A DNA stretch of 64,000 nt from Limosilactobacillus pontis (GCF_002940945.1 NZ_PNFV01000004.1:124001-188000); one strand, 5' to 3'. Counted from the stretch's first letter, positions 1 through 8,920 are shown. The notes: generated by a model from the sequence alone, not told the origin. A program made the numbers and translations.

Positions 1-984
1 AAAGCAATCACGCCCGCGTAGCTCATCTGGATCAACTGGGAAAGCGCAAGCATCCCACTTATCCATCGGCATCCAACGAACATCTTGTTTAACCCATTGA
101 TTGAGTCGCAGTTGTCGGAAAGTGTTCTCTTCAGCCGGATTTTCCTTTGCTGAGTTATAGGCATCTTTGACTTTCTCCATTTTGACCGTGATGCCTAAGG
201 AAGGGTTAGCCTTTTTCCAAACCTCTGGGCTGGACCAATCTTCATCACGCCCAGCGCCGTAAATAACCGGATAGAAACGAGAATCATGCTTGCGGCCTTT
301 CATAATATCGATCGCTTTTTGATGAACTTGGTAACAGATGGAATTTTCATCGTTTCCCGCAGTGGTGATCAAAAAGTAGAGTGGCTGGGTACGGGCATCC
401 CCAGAACCTTTTGTCATGACGTCATAAAGTTTGCGATTCGGCTGAGTGTGCAATTCGTCAAAGATAACCCCAGATACGTTAAATCCGTGTTTAGAGTATG
501 CATCAGCAGATAGAACCTGATAAAAGCTATTAGTTGGTTCATAAATTAACCGTTTCTGAGAAGCCAGGATCTTGCAGCGTTTCTTTAACGCCGGGTTCAT
601 GCGTACCATATCGGCGGCCACGTCAAAAACGATGGCAGCTTGTTGCCGGTCAGCCGCACAGCCATAGACTTCTGCCCGCTCTTCACCATCAGCACAGCAT
701 AGTAATAAAGCGACTGCTGCAGCTAATTCTGATTTGCCTTGTTTCTTGGGAATCTCAACATAGGCAGTATTGAACTGACGGTAACCATCCGGTTTAAGGA
801 TCCCGAAGATATCACGGATAATTTTTTCTTGCCAGTCAATTAAGTCAAAAGGCTTGCCTGCCCAGGTACCCTTGGTATGACAAAGGCATTCAATGAACGA
901 TACCGCAAAGTCGGCCGCATCTTTGTTGTAGGTGGAGTCTTTGGCCATAAAGCGGGTTGGTTTATAGTCCTTTAATTTACGCAA
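1..984 (-). CDS. terL: Phage terminase large subunit (partial, C-terminus beyond the window)
   Basis: This is the packaging motor that cuts concatemeric phage DNA and pumps it into the prohead. Translating the minus strand gives an open frame of 328 codons that leaves the window. The ATPase domain shows a Walker A-like PKKQGKSEL, a Walker B VIFDELHTQPN and a coupling motif LITTAGND. The nuclease domain would lie further left. I chose a TTG start at 984 (protein begins MRKLKDYKPTRF) because AAAGGATG lies about ten bases upstream and this N-terminus is typical of the family; an internal ATG at 948 is the alternative. Unusually, three other genes separate it from the small subunit. Confidence 0.9.
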   Translation of the reverse strand, partial: MRKLKDYKPTRFMAKDSTYNKDAADFAVSFIECLCHTKGTWAGKPFDLIDWQEKIIRDIFGILKPDGYRQFNTAYVEIPKKQGKSELAAAVALLLCCADGEERAEVYGCAADRQQAAIVFDVAADMVRMNPALKKRCKILASQKRLIYEPTNSFYQVLSADAYSKHGFNVSGVIFDELHTQPNRKLYDVMTKGSGDARTQPLYFLITTAGNDENSICYQVHQKAIDIMKGRKHDSRFYPVIYGAGRDEDWSSPEVWKKANPSLGITVKMEKVKDAYNSAKENPAEENTFRQLRLNQWVKQDVRWMPMDKWDACAFPVDPDELRGRDCF

Positions 985-1011
985 GGGGTAATCACATCCT
1001 TTCAGTGATAC

Positions 1012-1041
1012 TAAAAAAGCACTGAGCTTTTAACTCAATGC
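1012..1041 (-). terminator. Rho-independent terminator ahead of terL
   Basis: On the minus strand GCATTGAG pairs with CTCAGTGC (one G-U pair) around a seven-base loop and is followed by TTTTTTAG. It sits between the DUF5049 gene and terL, so terL expression would need read-through or antitermination. Confidence 0.6.
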
Positions 1042-1049
1042 CGCAATGT

Positions 1050-1256
1050 TTAGTTAAATTTACCAGTCAAAATCAGTTTGATGTATCCAGCACGATCAGT
1101 GTTTAAATATTTGATTAGATCATGGCAGTTATAGTAATAAGCTAGTCGTTTCACGTTTTCAACATCAAACATATTCGTTTCGCCAGTGTTGCGGATTTGC
1201 AAAACTTGTTGACGAATACGATCGCGTTGAGCTAATTCTTCTTTAATTCGGTTCAT
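1050..1256 (-). CDS. DUF5049 family small phage protein
   Basis: This is a 68-residue protein of unknown function. The segment from about residue 17 to 36 (QQVLQIRNTGETNMFDVENV) matches the pattern I know for DUF5049, a short family found in phages close to terminase and DNA methylase genes. No catalytic motif is visible. Its start overlaps the end of the upstream 212-residue gene by 14 bases, which indicates translational coupling. A hairpin with a T-run follows before terL. Confidence 0.7.
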   Translation of the reverse strand: MNRIKEELAQRDRIRQQVLQIRNTGETNMFDVENVKRLAYYYNCHDLIKYLNTDRAGYIKLILTGKFN

Positions 1257-1881
1257 AGCTAAGCCTCCTCGTATTCTTAAATGCCGCCGATCCCGTTAAG
1301 TTGCGTAATAATATCTTACGTTGCTTTTTGTATTTGGAACCAATAAAACCCAGTCGCAATAAGAAACAACGAAAGGCATATTTTTCATTGCTTTCTTCGT
1401 GGGGTGTGGACATGATTCGCTGATGGCTCTGTGCGTATTGCACCAATTTATCGACAAATTCCTGATAGGCAGCAGTATCTTCTGGACTAATCTGATCAAA
1501 CCAGTCAAATGATACACGTTGTTCATCAATGATAAGGTGTAAAGATTTGATGTCAAAAGCATCCTTAATTAGCTGACTTTTTGCCCATATTAAGTGCCGT
1601 AGGTTGTCCAAAGATTGTTCAGTAAAGTTTTCTCTAGGATAGGAAAGATTGAACTGAATGACCTTTGTTCCGTTAAAGCCTAATTTATTTAAGTATTCCA
1701 GCAATTGTGGTGGAATTTTATCTGGGGAACTTAGTGTGCCATTTCGACTGACATTATATTTGCCAATTTGATATGCGTATGTTGGTGTGTATTGGTATTC
1801 AGCTTGTTGCTTGGTATAAGTTGCAATGAGCATCACCAACTTTTTACGCTTTTTACCATGAACGTTAAAGTTAATTTCCAT
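1243..1881 (-). CDS. Phage 'virulence-related' protein
   Basis: The protein has 212 residues and an AAGGAGG site placed well before its ATG. Its C-terminal third contains YAFRCFLLRLGFIG followed by KKQRKILLRNLTG. This is a recognisable signature of a phage protein often labelled 'virulence-related' and found beside DUF5049 and DNA methylase genes in Firmicute prophages. The label does not establish a role in disease, and the biochemical function is unknown. It lies in a row of co-directional genes inserted between the two terminase subunits. Confidence 0.6.
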   Translation of the reverse strand: MEINFNVHGKKRKKLVMLIATYTKQQAEYQYTPTYAYQIGKYNVSRNGTLSSPDKIPPQLLEYLNKLGFNGTKVIQFNLSYPRENFTEQSLDNLRHLIWAKSQLIKDAFDIKSLHLIIDEQRVSFDWFDQISPEDTAAYQEFVDKLVQYAQSHQRIMSTPHEESNEKYAFRCFLLRLGFIGSKYKKQRKILLRNLTGSAAFKNTRRLSYEPN

Positions 1882-1944
1882 TATCTGTACCTCCTTGTTT
1901 AGTTACTGTATACATCACTCTGTAAGGCACAGATAGCAAGCTCT

Positions 1945-3180
1945 TTAAGCTGATTTTGGCGCTTTTTTTGCCCGACTATAAGGTAAAGTTTTGCCATCCC
2001 TTTCTACGCTAACTTTTTTGTCAGAGCCAGCCTGCTCAATATAGCGATTGATGATGACATCACAGTATTTCGGGTCTAGTTCCATCATGTAACAGATGCG
2101 ATTGGTCTGTTCACAGGCGATTAGAGTAGATCCAGAACCGCCGAACGGGTCCAGTACCGTACAATTGGACATAGTGGAGTTCATAATTGGGTAGGCAAGT
2201 AAGGGGATTGGTTTCATGGTAGGATGTTCCTTACTTTGTTTTGGACGATCAAATTCCCAGATCGTTGATTCCTTGCGACCGGTATACCATTCGTGCTTGC
2301 CATCTTTTTTCCAACCATAAAGAACTGGCTCATGCTGCCACTGGTAAGGTGAACGACCGAGTACCAGCGATTGTTTCTTCCAAATGCAGCATCCAGATAA
2401 ATAAAAACCAGCATCCTGGAAAGCGCGACGGAAGTTTAATCCCTCCGTGTCGGCGTGGAACACATAGATGCTGGCATCATTAGCCATGGTTTGGTTCATA
2501 TTTTGAAAAGCAGCAAGCAAGAATTGATAGAATTTATCGTTGGCTTGGTGATCATTCTTAATTTTACCAGCTTTACTTTGATAATCGACATTGTAAGGTG
2601 GATCGGTAAGTACTAAGTTTACCTTGTTTCCACCAAGTAATTGTTGATAGCTGGCCTCCTTAGTGGCGTCACCGCATAATAAAGTGTGTTTACCTAAATG
2701 CCAAAGGTCGCCAGGTTTACTGAAAGTTGGCTTATTAAGTTCATTATCCACGTCAAAATTATCGTCGCGAGTATCATCTGCAGTACCGAGTAGATCGGTG
2801 ATTTCACTCTCATCAAAACCGGTTAACGAAACGTCAAGATCACTAGCTTGTAAGTCAGTCATCAACAGGGCTAACTTGTTTTTATCCCAATCACCGCTGA
2901 TTTTATTCAATGCGACATTGAGCGCTTTCTCTTTCTCATCATTGAGATTAACGACTACACAGTCAGCTTCTTGAATACCTTCGTCTTGCAGAATTTTTAA
3001 GCGTTGGTGACCACCAACTACATGACCGGTTTGTTGATTCCAGATGATTGGGTCAACGTAACCAAATTCATGCATTGAGCGTTTTAGCTTTTCGTAGTCC
3101 GGATCACCAGGCTTGAGATCTTTACGCGGATTATAATCTGCGGGGATCAAGTCGGTGATTTTCTTTTTGATAATTTTCAT
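1945..3180 (-). CDS. ParB-domain DNA methyltransferase (N4/N6 amino-methylating type)
   Basis: This 411-residue phage DNA modification enzyme joins two domains. Residues 1-90 are ParB/sulfiredoxin-like with GGHQR at 56-60. The rest is an amino-methyltransferase, with catalytic motif IV TDPPYNV at about 192-198 and the S-adenosylmethionine motif DPFGGSGST further downstream. That order (IV before I) is the beta class. The start codon overlaps the stop of the terminase small subunit by one base (TAATG), so the two are translationally coupled. Likely roles are masking phage DNA from host restriction or marking packaging or replication sites. No restriction partner is adjacent. Confidence 0.9.
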   Translation of the reverse strand: MKIIKKKITDLIPADYNPRKDLKPGDPDYEKLKRSMHEFGYVDPIIWNQQTGHVVGGHQRLKILQDEGIQEADCVVVNLNDEKEKALNVALNKISGDWDKNKLALLMTDLQASDLDVSLTGFDESEITDLLGTADDTRDDNFDVDNELNKPTFSKPGDLWHLGKHTLLCGDATKEASYQQLLGGNKVNLVLTDPPYNVDYQSKAGKIKNDHQANDKFYQFLLAAFQNMNQTMANDASIYVFHADTEGLNFRRAFQDAGFYLSGCCIWKKQSLVLGRSPYQWQHEPVLYGWKKDGKHEWYTGRKESTIWEFDRPKQSKEHPTMKPIPLLAYPIMNSTMSNCTVLDPFGGSGSTLIACEQTNRICYMMELDPKYCDVIINRYIEQAGSDKKVSVERDGKTLPYSRAKKAPKSA

Positions 3181-3722
3181 TAGTTCACTCCTTTCCGGCT
3201 TCGCAAAAGCCGTTCCATGACATCATCTTGTGGTGTAGATCCTTGATAGGCGGTTGCGTTGTTTTCCTTAACCACTTGAAAAATTTGAAACCATAACTGA
3301 CTTGATTGCTTCATGTAATCGCGGCTCATTGACACATAGGGTGATGCAATCGCGTTCCCAGTGGTGGGGTGGCGAGCAAGGAAGCCAAATTTAGAGATAC
3401 ATTCCTCACATTGAATCCACCGGCTAACACTAACCGCATATTGTTCGATCAGCTGGGTGTTTACTAGTTTTTCACACCCCCGTTCCACTAGCCACTCCCA
3501 CGTTTCCTTGAAGATATCAGCAGCATCAAACTCTAAACCATTTTTCTGCTTGGCTTTGAGGTACTTCTTCACTGGCGGCATAACGTGCCCTTCAAGATTA
3601 GTTGGAGTAGGCAAGTCGATTACAGTTGCTTCCTGGCCAGCTTCGAGCTTATCGTGAAGTGATTTAGATTTCCGGCCGGCTCCGACCCGAGTCCCGCCAC
3701 GATTTGTACCATCTTTAGCCAA
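3180..3722 (-). CDS. terS: Phage terminase small subunit, P27 family
   Basis: This 180-residue protein recognises phage DNA during packaging. It has the basic, glycine-rich N-terminus GGTRVGAGRKSKS and the helical C-terminal pattern SPYVSMSRDYMKQSSQLW typical of P27-type small terminases. It follows the HNH endonuclease gene, the arrangement seen in cos-type HNH/terminase modules. The large subunit is not next to it: a methylase, a virulence-related gene and a DUF5049 gene intervene. Confidence 0.85.
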   Translation of the reverse strand: MAKDGTNRGGTRVGAGRKSKSLHDKLEAGQEATVIDLPTPTNLEGHVMPPVKKYLKAKQKNGLEFDAADIFKETWEWLVERGCEKLVNTQLIEQYAVSVSRWIQCEECISKFGFLARHPTTGNAIASPYVSMSRDYMKQSSQLWFQIFQVVKENNATAYQGSTPQDDVMERLLRSRKGVN

Positions 3723-3841
3723 ATCTCTCCCTCCTTTCGGCAGGGGTTAATACCCTGTTTGATTTCAATTTTTTGTACACGGAGGCCCAGGCCCGCTCCC
3801 GCGCGAAAAATTTTTAAGGATTTGATGGCCCCCTCCGTGGT
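3723..3841. other. Non-coding gap, candidate cos (packaging) region
   Basis: These 119 bases between the HNH gene and terS hold no gene. They are locally GC-rich, with GGCCCAGGCCCGCTCCCGCG beside AAAAATTTTTAAGG and GGCCCCCTCC. HNH-terminase modules commonly have the cos site in this gap. I see no decisive sequence signature, so the assignment rests on position and composition. Confidence 0.3.
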
Positions 3842-4219
3842 TTAGTAATGATATCGACGTGGCTTTTTATGCCAGCGATCATCCATCTGGGCGGTGATGC
3901 GGGAGTGGCATGGCTTACATAATGCCATCAGGTTCTTGAACTCGTTGGTGCCGCCGTGTTCCAGAGGCAGAACGTGATGGACCTCGGTGGCTTGGGTATA
4001 CCTTCCTTGGCTCAGGCACATCTCACAGAAGGGATGGTGGAGCAAGTAGCGTTGACGGATCTTTGGCCAGCCACGATGATAGCGCGGACGACTACGTTTT
4101 GGTCGTTGGTAACGATTGTAGTGAGAACTGACTTGCTTAGCATGGACGTCACAATAAGTGTTGTGGGTTAGTCGCGGGCAGCCAGGGTAACGACAGGGTT
4201 TCTTGGGTGAGTAGGGCAT
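3842..4219 (-). CDS. Phage HNH endonuclease
   Basis: This 125-residue nuclease is counted from the ATG at 4219, which has GGAGGAG upstream and gives MPYSPKKPCRYPGC. A frame extension to 4267 would run through a terminator hairpin and is unlikely. The zinc-finger HNH fold is visible: an N-terminal CRYPGC pair, then HPFCEMC, the EVHHVLPLEHGG active-site segment and the distal ALCKPCHS. In cos phages this protein assists terminase in cutting at cos. It is followed directly by the small terminase gene. Confidence 0.9.
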   Translation of the reverse strand: MPYSPKKPCRYPGCPRLTHNTYCDVHAKQVSSHYNRYQRPKRSRPRYHRGWPKIRQRYLLHHPFCEMCLSQGRYTQATEVHHVLPLEHGGTNEFKNLMALCKPCHSRITAQMDDRWHKKPRRYHY

Positions 4220-4242
4220 GACACTCCTCCTTTCTGAGGGTA

Positions 4243-4277
4243 TAAGAAAAGCCCAGCAGTTTTGCACCGCTAGGCTT
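4243..4277 (-). terminator. Rho-independent terminator before the packaging module
   Basis: On the minus strand an 11-bp stem with two mismatches (AAGCCTAGCGG against CTGCTGGGCTT) is followed by TTTTCTT. It separates the late-regulator-like gene from the HNH/terminase genes, a plausible early/late transcription boundary. Confidence 0.6.
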
Positions 4278-4367
4278 CAATGTTATAAAGCAAATGCCTT
4301 TATCCTAATTTTCTACGCTACCATCGTAACATAGATAAGCCGATTGTTTGTTCTGCGTTTTACCTTT

Positions 4368-4835
4368 CTAATGATGGGATCCATAAAGTAAGAGCGTGAG
4401 GTGATCGAGTGCTTTGTTCTTTCGATTGTAAGCAGTGGTTTTCGCAATGAAGTACTTGTCCATCACGATGGTTAGTCCCTCGTTCATTGACTGGTTTGGA
4501 GTGTGATAGCAGACATCTAAAACAAAGCGCTCGTCTTCAGATAACTCTTGCCAGGCTGGCTCGAACCACTTGAAGTAAAGTTGGGCTTGTTGGTAGCGTT
4601 CATTCAGCTTGGTTGTCTCATCGATGCCATGCAGCAGGCGATGCTCAGTTGGGTTATCTTTTTTACTGCTGCCAGGTACGAAACCGTAGCGTGGCGAACT
4701 GACACCAATCATTTGTTCCTTGGCTAGCTTCAGGTCGTCTTGGTAAGAGTCAATGATGAACTTCATACCATCGTAATCTTTCAAGGCTGCGACGGTCGCT
4801 CGCCGTTTGTCTAAGTAGTTCCACATGATACTCAT
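4368..4835 (-). CDS. Putative phage late-gene transcriptional regulator (sigma/ArpU-like)
   Basis: This is a 155-residue protein whose C-terminal half (ELSEDERFVLDVCYHTP, then a segment ending AKTTAYNRKNKALDHL) reads like a sigma region 4 or DUF1492/ArpU-type helix-turn-helix. In many Firmicute phages such a gene sits at this position, last in the early block and just before HNH/terminase, and switches on late transcription. Its ATG overlaps the stop of the upstream helicase gene (ATGA), and a terminator follows it. The family assignment is tentative; the position is the best support. Confidence 0.5.
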   Translation of the reverse strand: MSIMWNYLDKRRATVAALKDYDGMKFIIDSYQDDLKLAKEQMIGVSSPRYGFVPGSSKKDNPTEHRLLHGIDETTKLNERYQQAQLYFKWFEPAWQELSEDERFVLDVCYHTPNQSMNEGLTIVMDKYFIAKTTAYNRKNKALDHLTLLLYGSHH

Positions 4836-6187
4836 GCCATAACACTTCCTTTCAGGTTGGCTTTCACTGCGTTAATTAAAGCTAACTGGGTTTTGTCTTT
4901 GCGTTTCAGGGCCGCCAGAATGTTTTCGTCAATGGTGCCTTCAGTGATGATGTGGTGGATAACTACTGGTTGACGTTGCCCTTGCCGCCAGAGCCGAGCG
5001 TTAGTTTGCTGGTAGAGTTCCAGACTCCAAGTTAATCCATACCAGATTAAGGTAGCACCACCAGCCTGCAGGTTAAGACCATGACCAGCAGAAGCGGGAT
5101 GGATCAAAGCTAAAGGAATCTTACCGGCATTCCAGTCCTGAATGTCACGGGGTGTTTTGATCTCACGAACCTTGAAACGACTTTTAATCTGGATTAGATC
5201 ATGTTTGAACCAGTAAGCTACCAAGACAGGTTTACCATTAGCAGCTTCAACCAAATCTTCAAGGGCATCAAGTTTTCGCTGGTGAATTTGAATAATCTGC
5301 TGCTGGTCGTCGTAGACACAACCATTTGCCATCTGGCAAAGTTTATTCGATAGACTGGCTGCGTTGAGGGCATCGATTTGTTTACCCTGGGCTGAAACTA
5401 CTAGCTGGGCATTAAGCTCATCATAGATTGCCTGCTCACTATTACTCATTTTTACCGGAACGGTGTTCATAGTTAACGGTGGCAGACTCAAGTAATCCTT
5501 AGACTTCATAGAAATGGTGATGTCATCAATGGCGCGGTAGATACTTTGTTCAGCACCGGGCTTAGGTTTGTAGGTAAACACTTGATACATGTTTCGCTTG
5601 TCAGGGTCAAAGTAGTTCATTCGGTAAGATGAGATGAAACGGCCGAGTCGTTGGCCCATGTCTAGTACGCGGAACTCTGCCCACAAATCCATCAAGCCAT
5701 TAGACGACGGTGTGCCTGTTAAGCCAACCACGCGCTTAATCAGTGGTCGCACTCGTTTGAGGGCTTTGAAGCGTTGTGAGCGGTAAGACTTAAAACTAGA
5801 GAGTTCATCGATCACCAACATGTCGTAGTCAAAGGAATTACCAGAGGATTCAATTAGCCATTTCAAGTTTTCCCGATTAATGATATAAATGTCGACATCT
5901 TGCTGCAGTGCTTTGATCCTTTGAAGCTTAGAACCAGTGACGACTGAATAGTTAAGGCCTTTTAAGTGGTCCCATTTTTCAATTTCTTCTGGCCAGGTTT
6001 GTTTAGCCACGCGCAGTGGAGCGACAACTAATACTCGTTGAACTTTACCTTGCTGAATAAGCTGCTTAATAGCAGTTAGGGTAATGACACTCTTGCCAAG
6101 TCCCATATCAAGCAAGATGGCTGTTACGGGATGGTCCAAAATAAAACGAGTTGTATATTGTTGATATTCATGCGGTTTGTATAGCAT
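4832..6187 (-). CDS. Phage SNF2-family DEAD-box helicase
   Basis: This 451-residue superfamily 2 helicase starts at the ATG at 6187 (MLYKPHEYQQYTT), with GGAGGA eight bases upstream. Walker A is DMGLGKS near residue 28, the DEAD-like box is IDELSSF, and VVGLTGTPSSNGLMD and the C-terminal QTNARLWRQGQ (motif VI) follow. This compact form is a constant member of the replication block of such phages. It probably acts with the VRR-NUC nuclease, whose 3' end it overlaps by 20 bases. A longer frame back to 6241 exists but lacks a ribosome site. Confidence 0.9.
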   Translation of the reverse strand: MLYKPHEYQQYTTRFILDHPVTAILLDMGLGKSVITLTAIKQLIQQGKVQRVLVVAPLRVAKQTWPEEIEKWDHLKGLNYSVVTGSKLQRIKALQQDVDIYIINRENLKWLIESSGNSFDYDMLVIDELSSFKSYRSQRFKALKRVRPLIKRVVGLTGTPSSNGLMDLWAEFRVLDMGQRLGRFISSYRMNYFDPDKRNMYQVFTYKPKPGAEQSIYRAIDDITISMKSKDYLSLPPLTMNTVPVKMSNSEQAIYDELNAQLVVSAQGKQIDALNAASLSNKLCQMANGCVYDDQQQIIQIHQRKLDALEDLVEAANGKPVLVAYWFKHDLIQIKSRFKVREIKTPRDIQDWNAGKIPLALIHPASAGHGLNLQAGGATLIWYGLTWSLELYQQTNARLWRQGQRQPVVIHHIITEGTIDENILAALKRKDKTQLALINAVKANLKGSVMA

Positions 6188-6449
6188 CAAGCATTCCTCC
6201 AATCTGATCAAGCTGATCGCAAACAAAGACTTGGAAACCAAGTTGTTTTAACTGGTTGAGTCTTTGCACTTGTAACGGGCGGGGATGTTTACCAGGAGCC
6301 TTCATCTCCACAAAGCCCATGTGACCATCAGGCAGGAGGACCAATCGATCAGGTACTCCGGCCATAGATTGCGAGATGAACTTTAGGCAAAGACCTCCGC
6401 GTTGGTGAGTAGCTTTGACAAAAGCGGTTTCGATTTGTTTTTCTAACAT
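6168..6449 (-). CDS. VRR-NUC domain nuclease
   Basis: This 93-residue stand-alone nuclease has the PD-(D/E)XK arrangement GVPDRLVLLPDG (D34) followed by FVEMKAPG (E48, K50), and LEKQIETAFVKA at the N-terminus. Virus-type replication-repair nucleases of this size are encoded next to a SNF2 helicase in many Firmicute phages and are thought to process branched or replication DNA structures. Translational coupling with the helicase gene supports a joint function. Confidence 0.9.
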   Translation of the reverse strand: MLEKQIETAFVKATHQRGGLCLKFISQSMAGVPDRLVLLPDGHMGFVEMKAPGKHPRPLQVQRLNQLKQLGFQVFVCDQLDQIGGMLDAIQTA

Positions 6450-6498
6450 TTTTAAAATCCTTCCTAAACGTTGATATATCGGTGATTCGTCAGGGTTA

Positions 6499-6663
6499 AT
6501 GACGGTCGTGACAGTTGATTTACTACTCTTCTCTATACCTCTTTTTTTCTATTTTTATTCCTATATACAAGTAAGGTAAAAGAGTGTCATGACTGTCATT
6601 AGGATTGGTAAATACTGATGTATCAAGCTTTTTAAGTTGTAAAGGGTGACAGTCGATGACAGT
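6499..6663. repeat. Cluster of TGACAGTC-type repeats between primase and VRR-NUC genes
   Basis: The 213-bp gap at 6450-6662 has no gene. It contains TGACGGTCGTGACAGTT near 6500, GTGTCATGACTGTCATT near 6584 and TGACAGTCGATGACAGTC near 6647, which are direct and inverted copies of TGACAGTC. An AT-rich tract with poly-T lies between them. Repeats plus an AT-rich stretch inside a replication module could be a phage origin or protein-binding iterons, but this is inference. Confidence 0.45.
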
Positions 6664-8918
6664 CAACTAAGGAATTCATCAGCCTTAACTTTTAATCGCA
6701 GTCCCTTGATGAAACGACCGTTTTGTTTGTGTTGACGTTGAAAGCCAGCATTTTTGAGGGCCGTGTAAAAGTCTGACGTGCTGCGGATATATTCACCGAT
6801 ACTTTGACAATATTCGCGATACTTTTGATAAAGATCGCCTGACTTTTGTTCATAACTGGGGTCAAGTTCACAATTCTCATGAAGAAAATGTCCTAGCCAA
6901 TCGTTATCAGCGTGGTAGGATCGTACCGCTTTGGTTACGGCAACGGGGGTGGTTAACTGGTAATTTTGCTGAATGATTCGCTGGGCACCCTCAATAATCC
7001 ACTGCAATACCGCTGGACCAGCTTGTTCGGTTAGATACTGAGCATAGTTTTTAATGTCATTCCGTTTAGCAATCGTGGCTTTAAAGGGAATTACAATCAA
7101 TCGGCGCCAGATTCCTTCATCATTACCACCTACGTGGGGCAGGTAATTGGTGTATAACACGATGGTGTGGCTGGGCGTAAAAGAGAAAGGTTTCATGTAT
7201 TTCTTTTCGGCATAGATTTCATCAGTTGAACAGAGTTGCTTGACGATGGAAGTGTTCAGTCGCTTACCTTCTTCTAGTTCAGCGGAGATGATTAGCCGCT
7301 TGCCTTTGACTTCGGCCATCTCTGGTTTGACGTTTCGCCGAACACCAGTGGTCAAGGCATCAGCTGAGAGGTGACCGGTATAAGTGCCGAGTACATTAGC
7401 GATGGTGTTCCAGAAGGTTGACTTACCATTCCTCCCGCTGCCGTAAGCAATAATCAGAGCTTCCAAGTACACCTGACCGATCGCCACCAGTCCCACAATT
7501 TCTTGGACGTAATTAATCAACGCTTGGTCACCACAGAAGAAAGTAGTGAGTGCTTCTTGCCAGAGTGAAGCTCCTTGATTACCAGGAACACAGGATGTGG
7601 ATTTGGTGATTAATTCATCAGCTTGAATTTCCTGTTGACCGTGCATCCCTTTCTTTAAATTGAAAGGTCCGTTGGGCGTGTTCAACAAAAACGGATCAGC
7701 ATCAAAATCATTAATCTCTTTGACGAGCTTTGGTCGAGAATTAGTTAAGATCCCGTTAATACCTCGAGTGCTGCGTTCCTTGAGAATAAAGGCTTCGTAA
7801 GCTTTAGCATTTTCGTAATCCTTGAATGCGGCTAGTTGTTCATCATTAAAAGTACGACTAGCTTTTGTTTTACCCATTGCTTGCAAAGCGGATGTCACAC
7901 CATTTTGCTGAATCTTCTTATAACTATTAGTGACACGAAGCTGAGCATCAGTTAATTGTTTATCGCTAAAGCGCTGGACTTCACCGAGAGCTAAAGGTTC
8001 CGATTCCTGCCAAACCTTCCCATCGAACCACATAAAACCTGATTGGTTGGTATAGCAAACCCGCTCTTTGCAGTTGTTGACAAAGACATAAGATTCACCA
8101 GTATCCGAGTAATCATCCGGTTGTAGATCGTCATTGGGCTGATTGTATTCTTCAGGCGGAATATAACCTTTTTGACTAGCCATGCGCTGACCAAATTTGG
8201 TGGCACTATGCCAGATGTTTTTTAATTCCTGCTTGCTTAGTGGTGGATCACATTTAGCAGCTTCTTCCCGAAATGCCTGACGAGCTTCAGCAGTATTGCC
8301 AAGACGCATAATGATGCGACCGGCAAAATGTGAGAGGGTTGCATTACGTTGACCTTCATGGATTGATCCGATGTTTTGCTGAGCAAAGTAACGCTCGGCC
8401 ATCATAAATTTGTCCACGGCTTGTGATCCTTCATGCCAGATGGCTTTAGTACTAGGCACACCAAAGACAAACCGGGCCGCATCAAGCGCATTGTCATCAA
8501 AATAGGGAAAGTATTCTTGAATTTCGTGTTTTAGTTCGGCGTAGGTTTTAGCATCCGTAATCTCAGTAATCGGAAAGTAGACGTGAAACTTAGGCCGGGG
8601 TGTTTTATGGTGCTTGGCCTTCATATTGTTTCGCGAGAAAGTAATGGCGTAGGAAACATCATCGAAATAGTTAGCAATGTTTGCAGGTTTGATCCAAGTA
8701 GTCGGATCGTCAGAATGATCGTTATCGCAGTCCATGATCAGGCAGTCAGCTTTGATGAAGTTGGCAATAGCGCGTTGGTTATTTGTAAATTGACCGCAGA
8801 CATGGTCATAATGGGCAGCCTGTTCTAATTCCTGTGCGTTAGTGATAGTTTGTTGATGAGGATAGATCGTATTGCTAGCCTGACCGGAATTACCTGCCAT
8901 CGATAAAGTAAAATGCAT
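6663..8918 (-). CDS. Phage primase-helicase (AEP-like primase, D5/P4 SF3 helicase)
   Basis: This 751-residue replication protein combines two activities. The N-terminal part has an archaeo-eukaryotic primase-like acidic motif LIMDCDND (D63, D65) and PKFHVYFP (H112). The C-terminal part is a D5/P4-type superfamily 3 helicase with Walker A GSGRNGKST at 493-501, then a downstream sensor-type segment SHTIVLYTNYLPHV. It would unwind and prime phage DNA. The gene begins two bases after the upstream DUF7768-like gene, consistent with one operon. Confidence 0.9.
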   Translation of the reverse strand: MHFTLSMAGNSGQASNTIYPHQQTITNAQELEQAAHYDHVCGQFTNNQRAIANFIKADCLIMDCDNDHSDDPTTWIKPANIANYFDDVSYAITFSRNNMKAKHHKTPRPKFHVYFPITEITDAKTYAELKHEIQEYFPYFDDNALDAARFVFGVPSTKAIWHEGSQAVDKFMMAERYFAQQNIGSIHEGQRNATLSHFAGRIIMRLGNTAEARQAFREEAAKCDPPLSKQELKNIWHSATKFGQRMASQKGYIPPEEYNQPNDDLQPDDYSDTGESYVFVNNCKERVCYTNQSGFMWFDGKVWQESEPLALGEVQRFSDKQLTDAQLRVTNSYKKIQQNGVTSALQAMGKTKASRTFNDEQLAAFKDYENAKAYEAFILKERSTRGINGILTNSRPKLVKEINDFDADPFLLNTPNGPFNLKKGMHGQQEIQADELITKSTSCVPGNQGASLWQEALTTFFCGDQALINYVQEIVGLVAIGQVYLEALIIAYGSGRNGKSTFWNTIANVLGTYTGHLSADALTTGVRRNVKPEMAEVKGKRLIISAELEEGKRLNTSIVKQLCSTDEIYAEKKYMKPFSFTPSHTIVLYTNYLPHVGGNDEGIWRRLIVIPFKATIAKRNDIKNYAQYLTEQAGPAVLQWIIEGAQRIIQQNYQLTTPVAVTKAVRSYHADNDWLGHFLHENCELDPSYEQKSGDLYQKYREYCQSIGEYIRSTSDFYTALKNAGFQRQHKQNGRFIKGLRLKVKADEFLS

Positions 8919-8920
8919 CT

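Noticed and set aside
286..773. Two plus-strand open frames inside the terminase region
   Set aside because: They run opposite to the conserved terL frame, have no ribosome sites and show no recognisable domain.
4220..4267. N-terminal extension of the HNH endonuclease to 4267
   Set aside because: The extension crosses a terminator hairpin and lacks a ribosome site, while the ATG at 4219 has GGAGGAG upstream.
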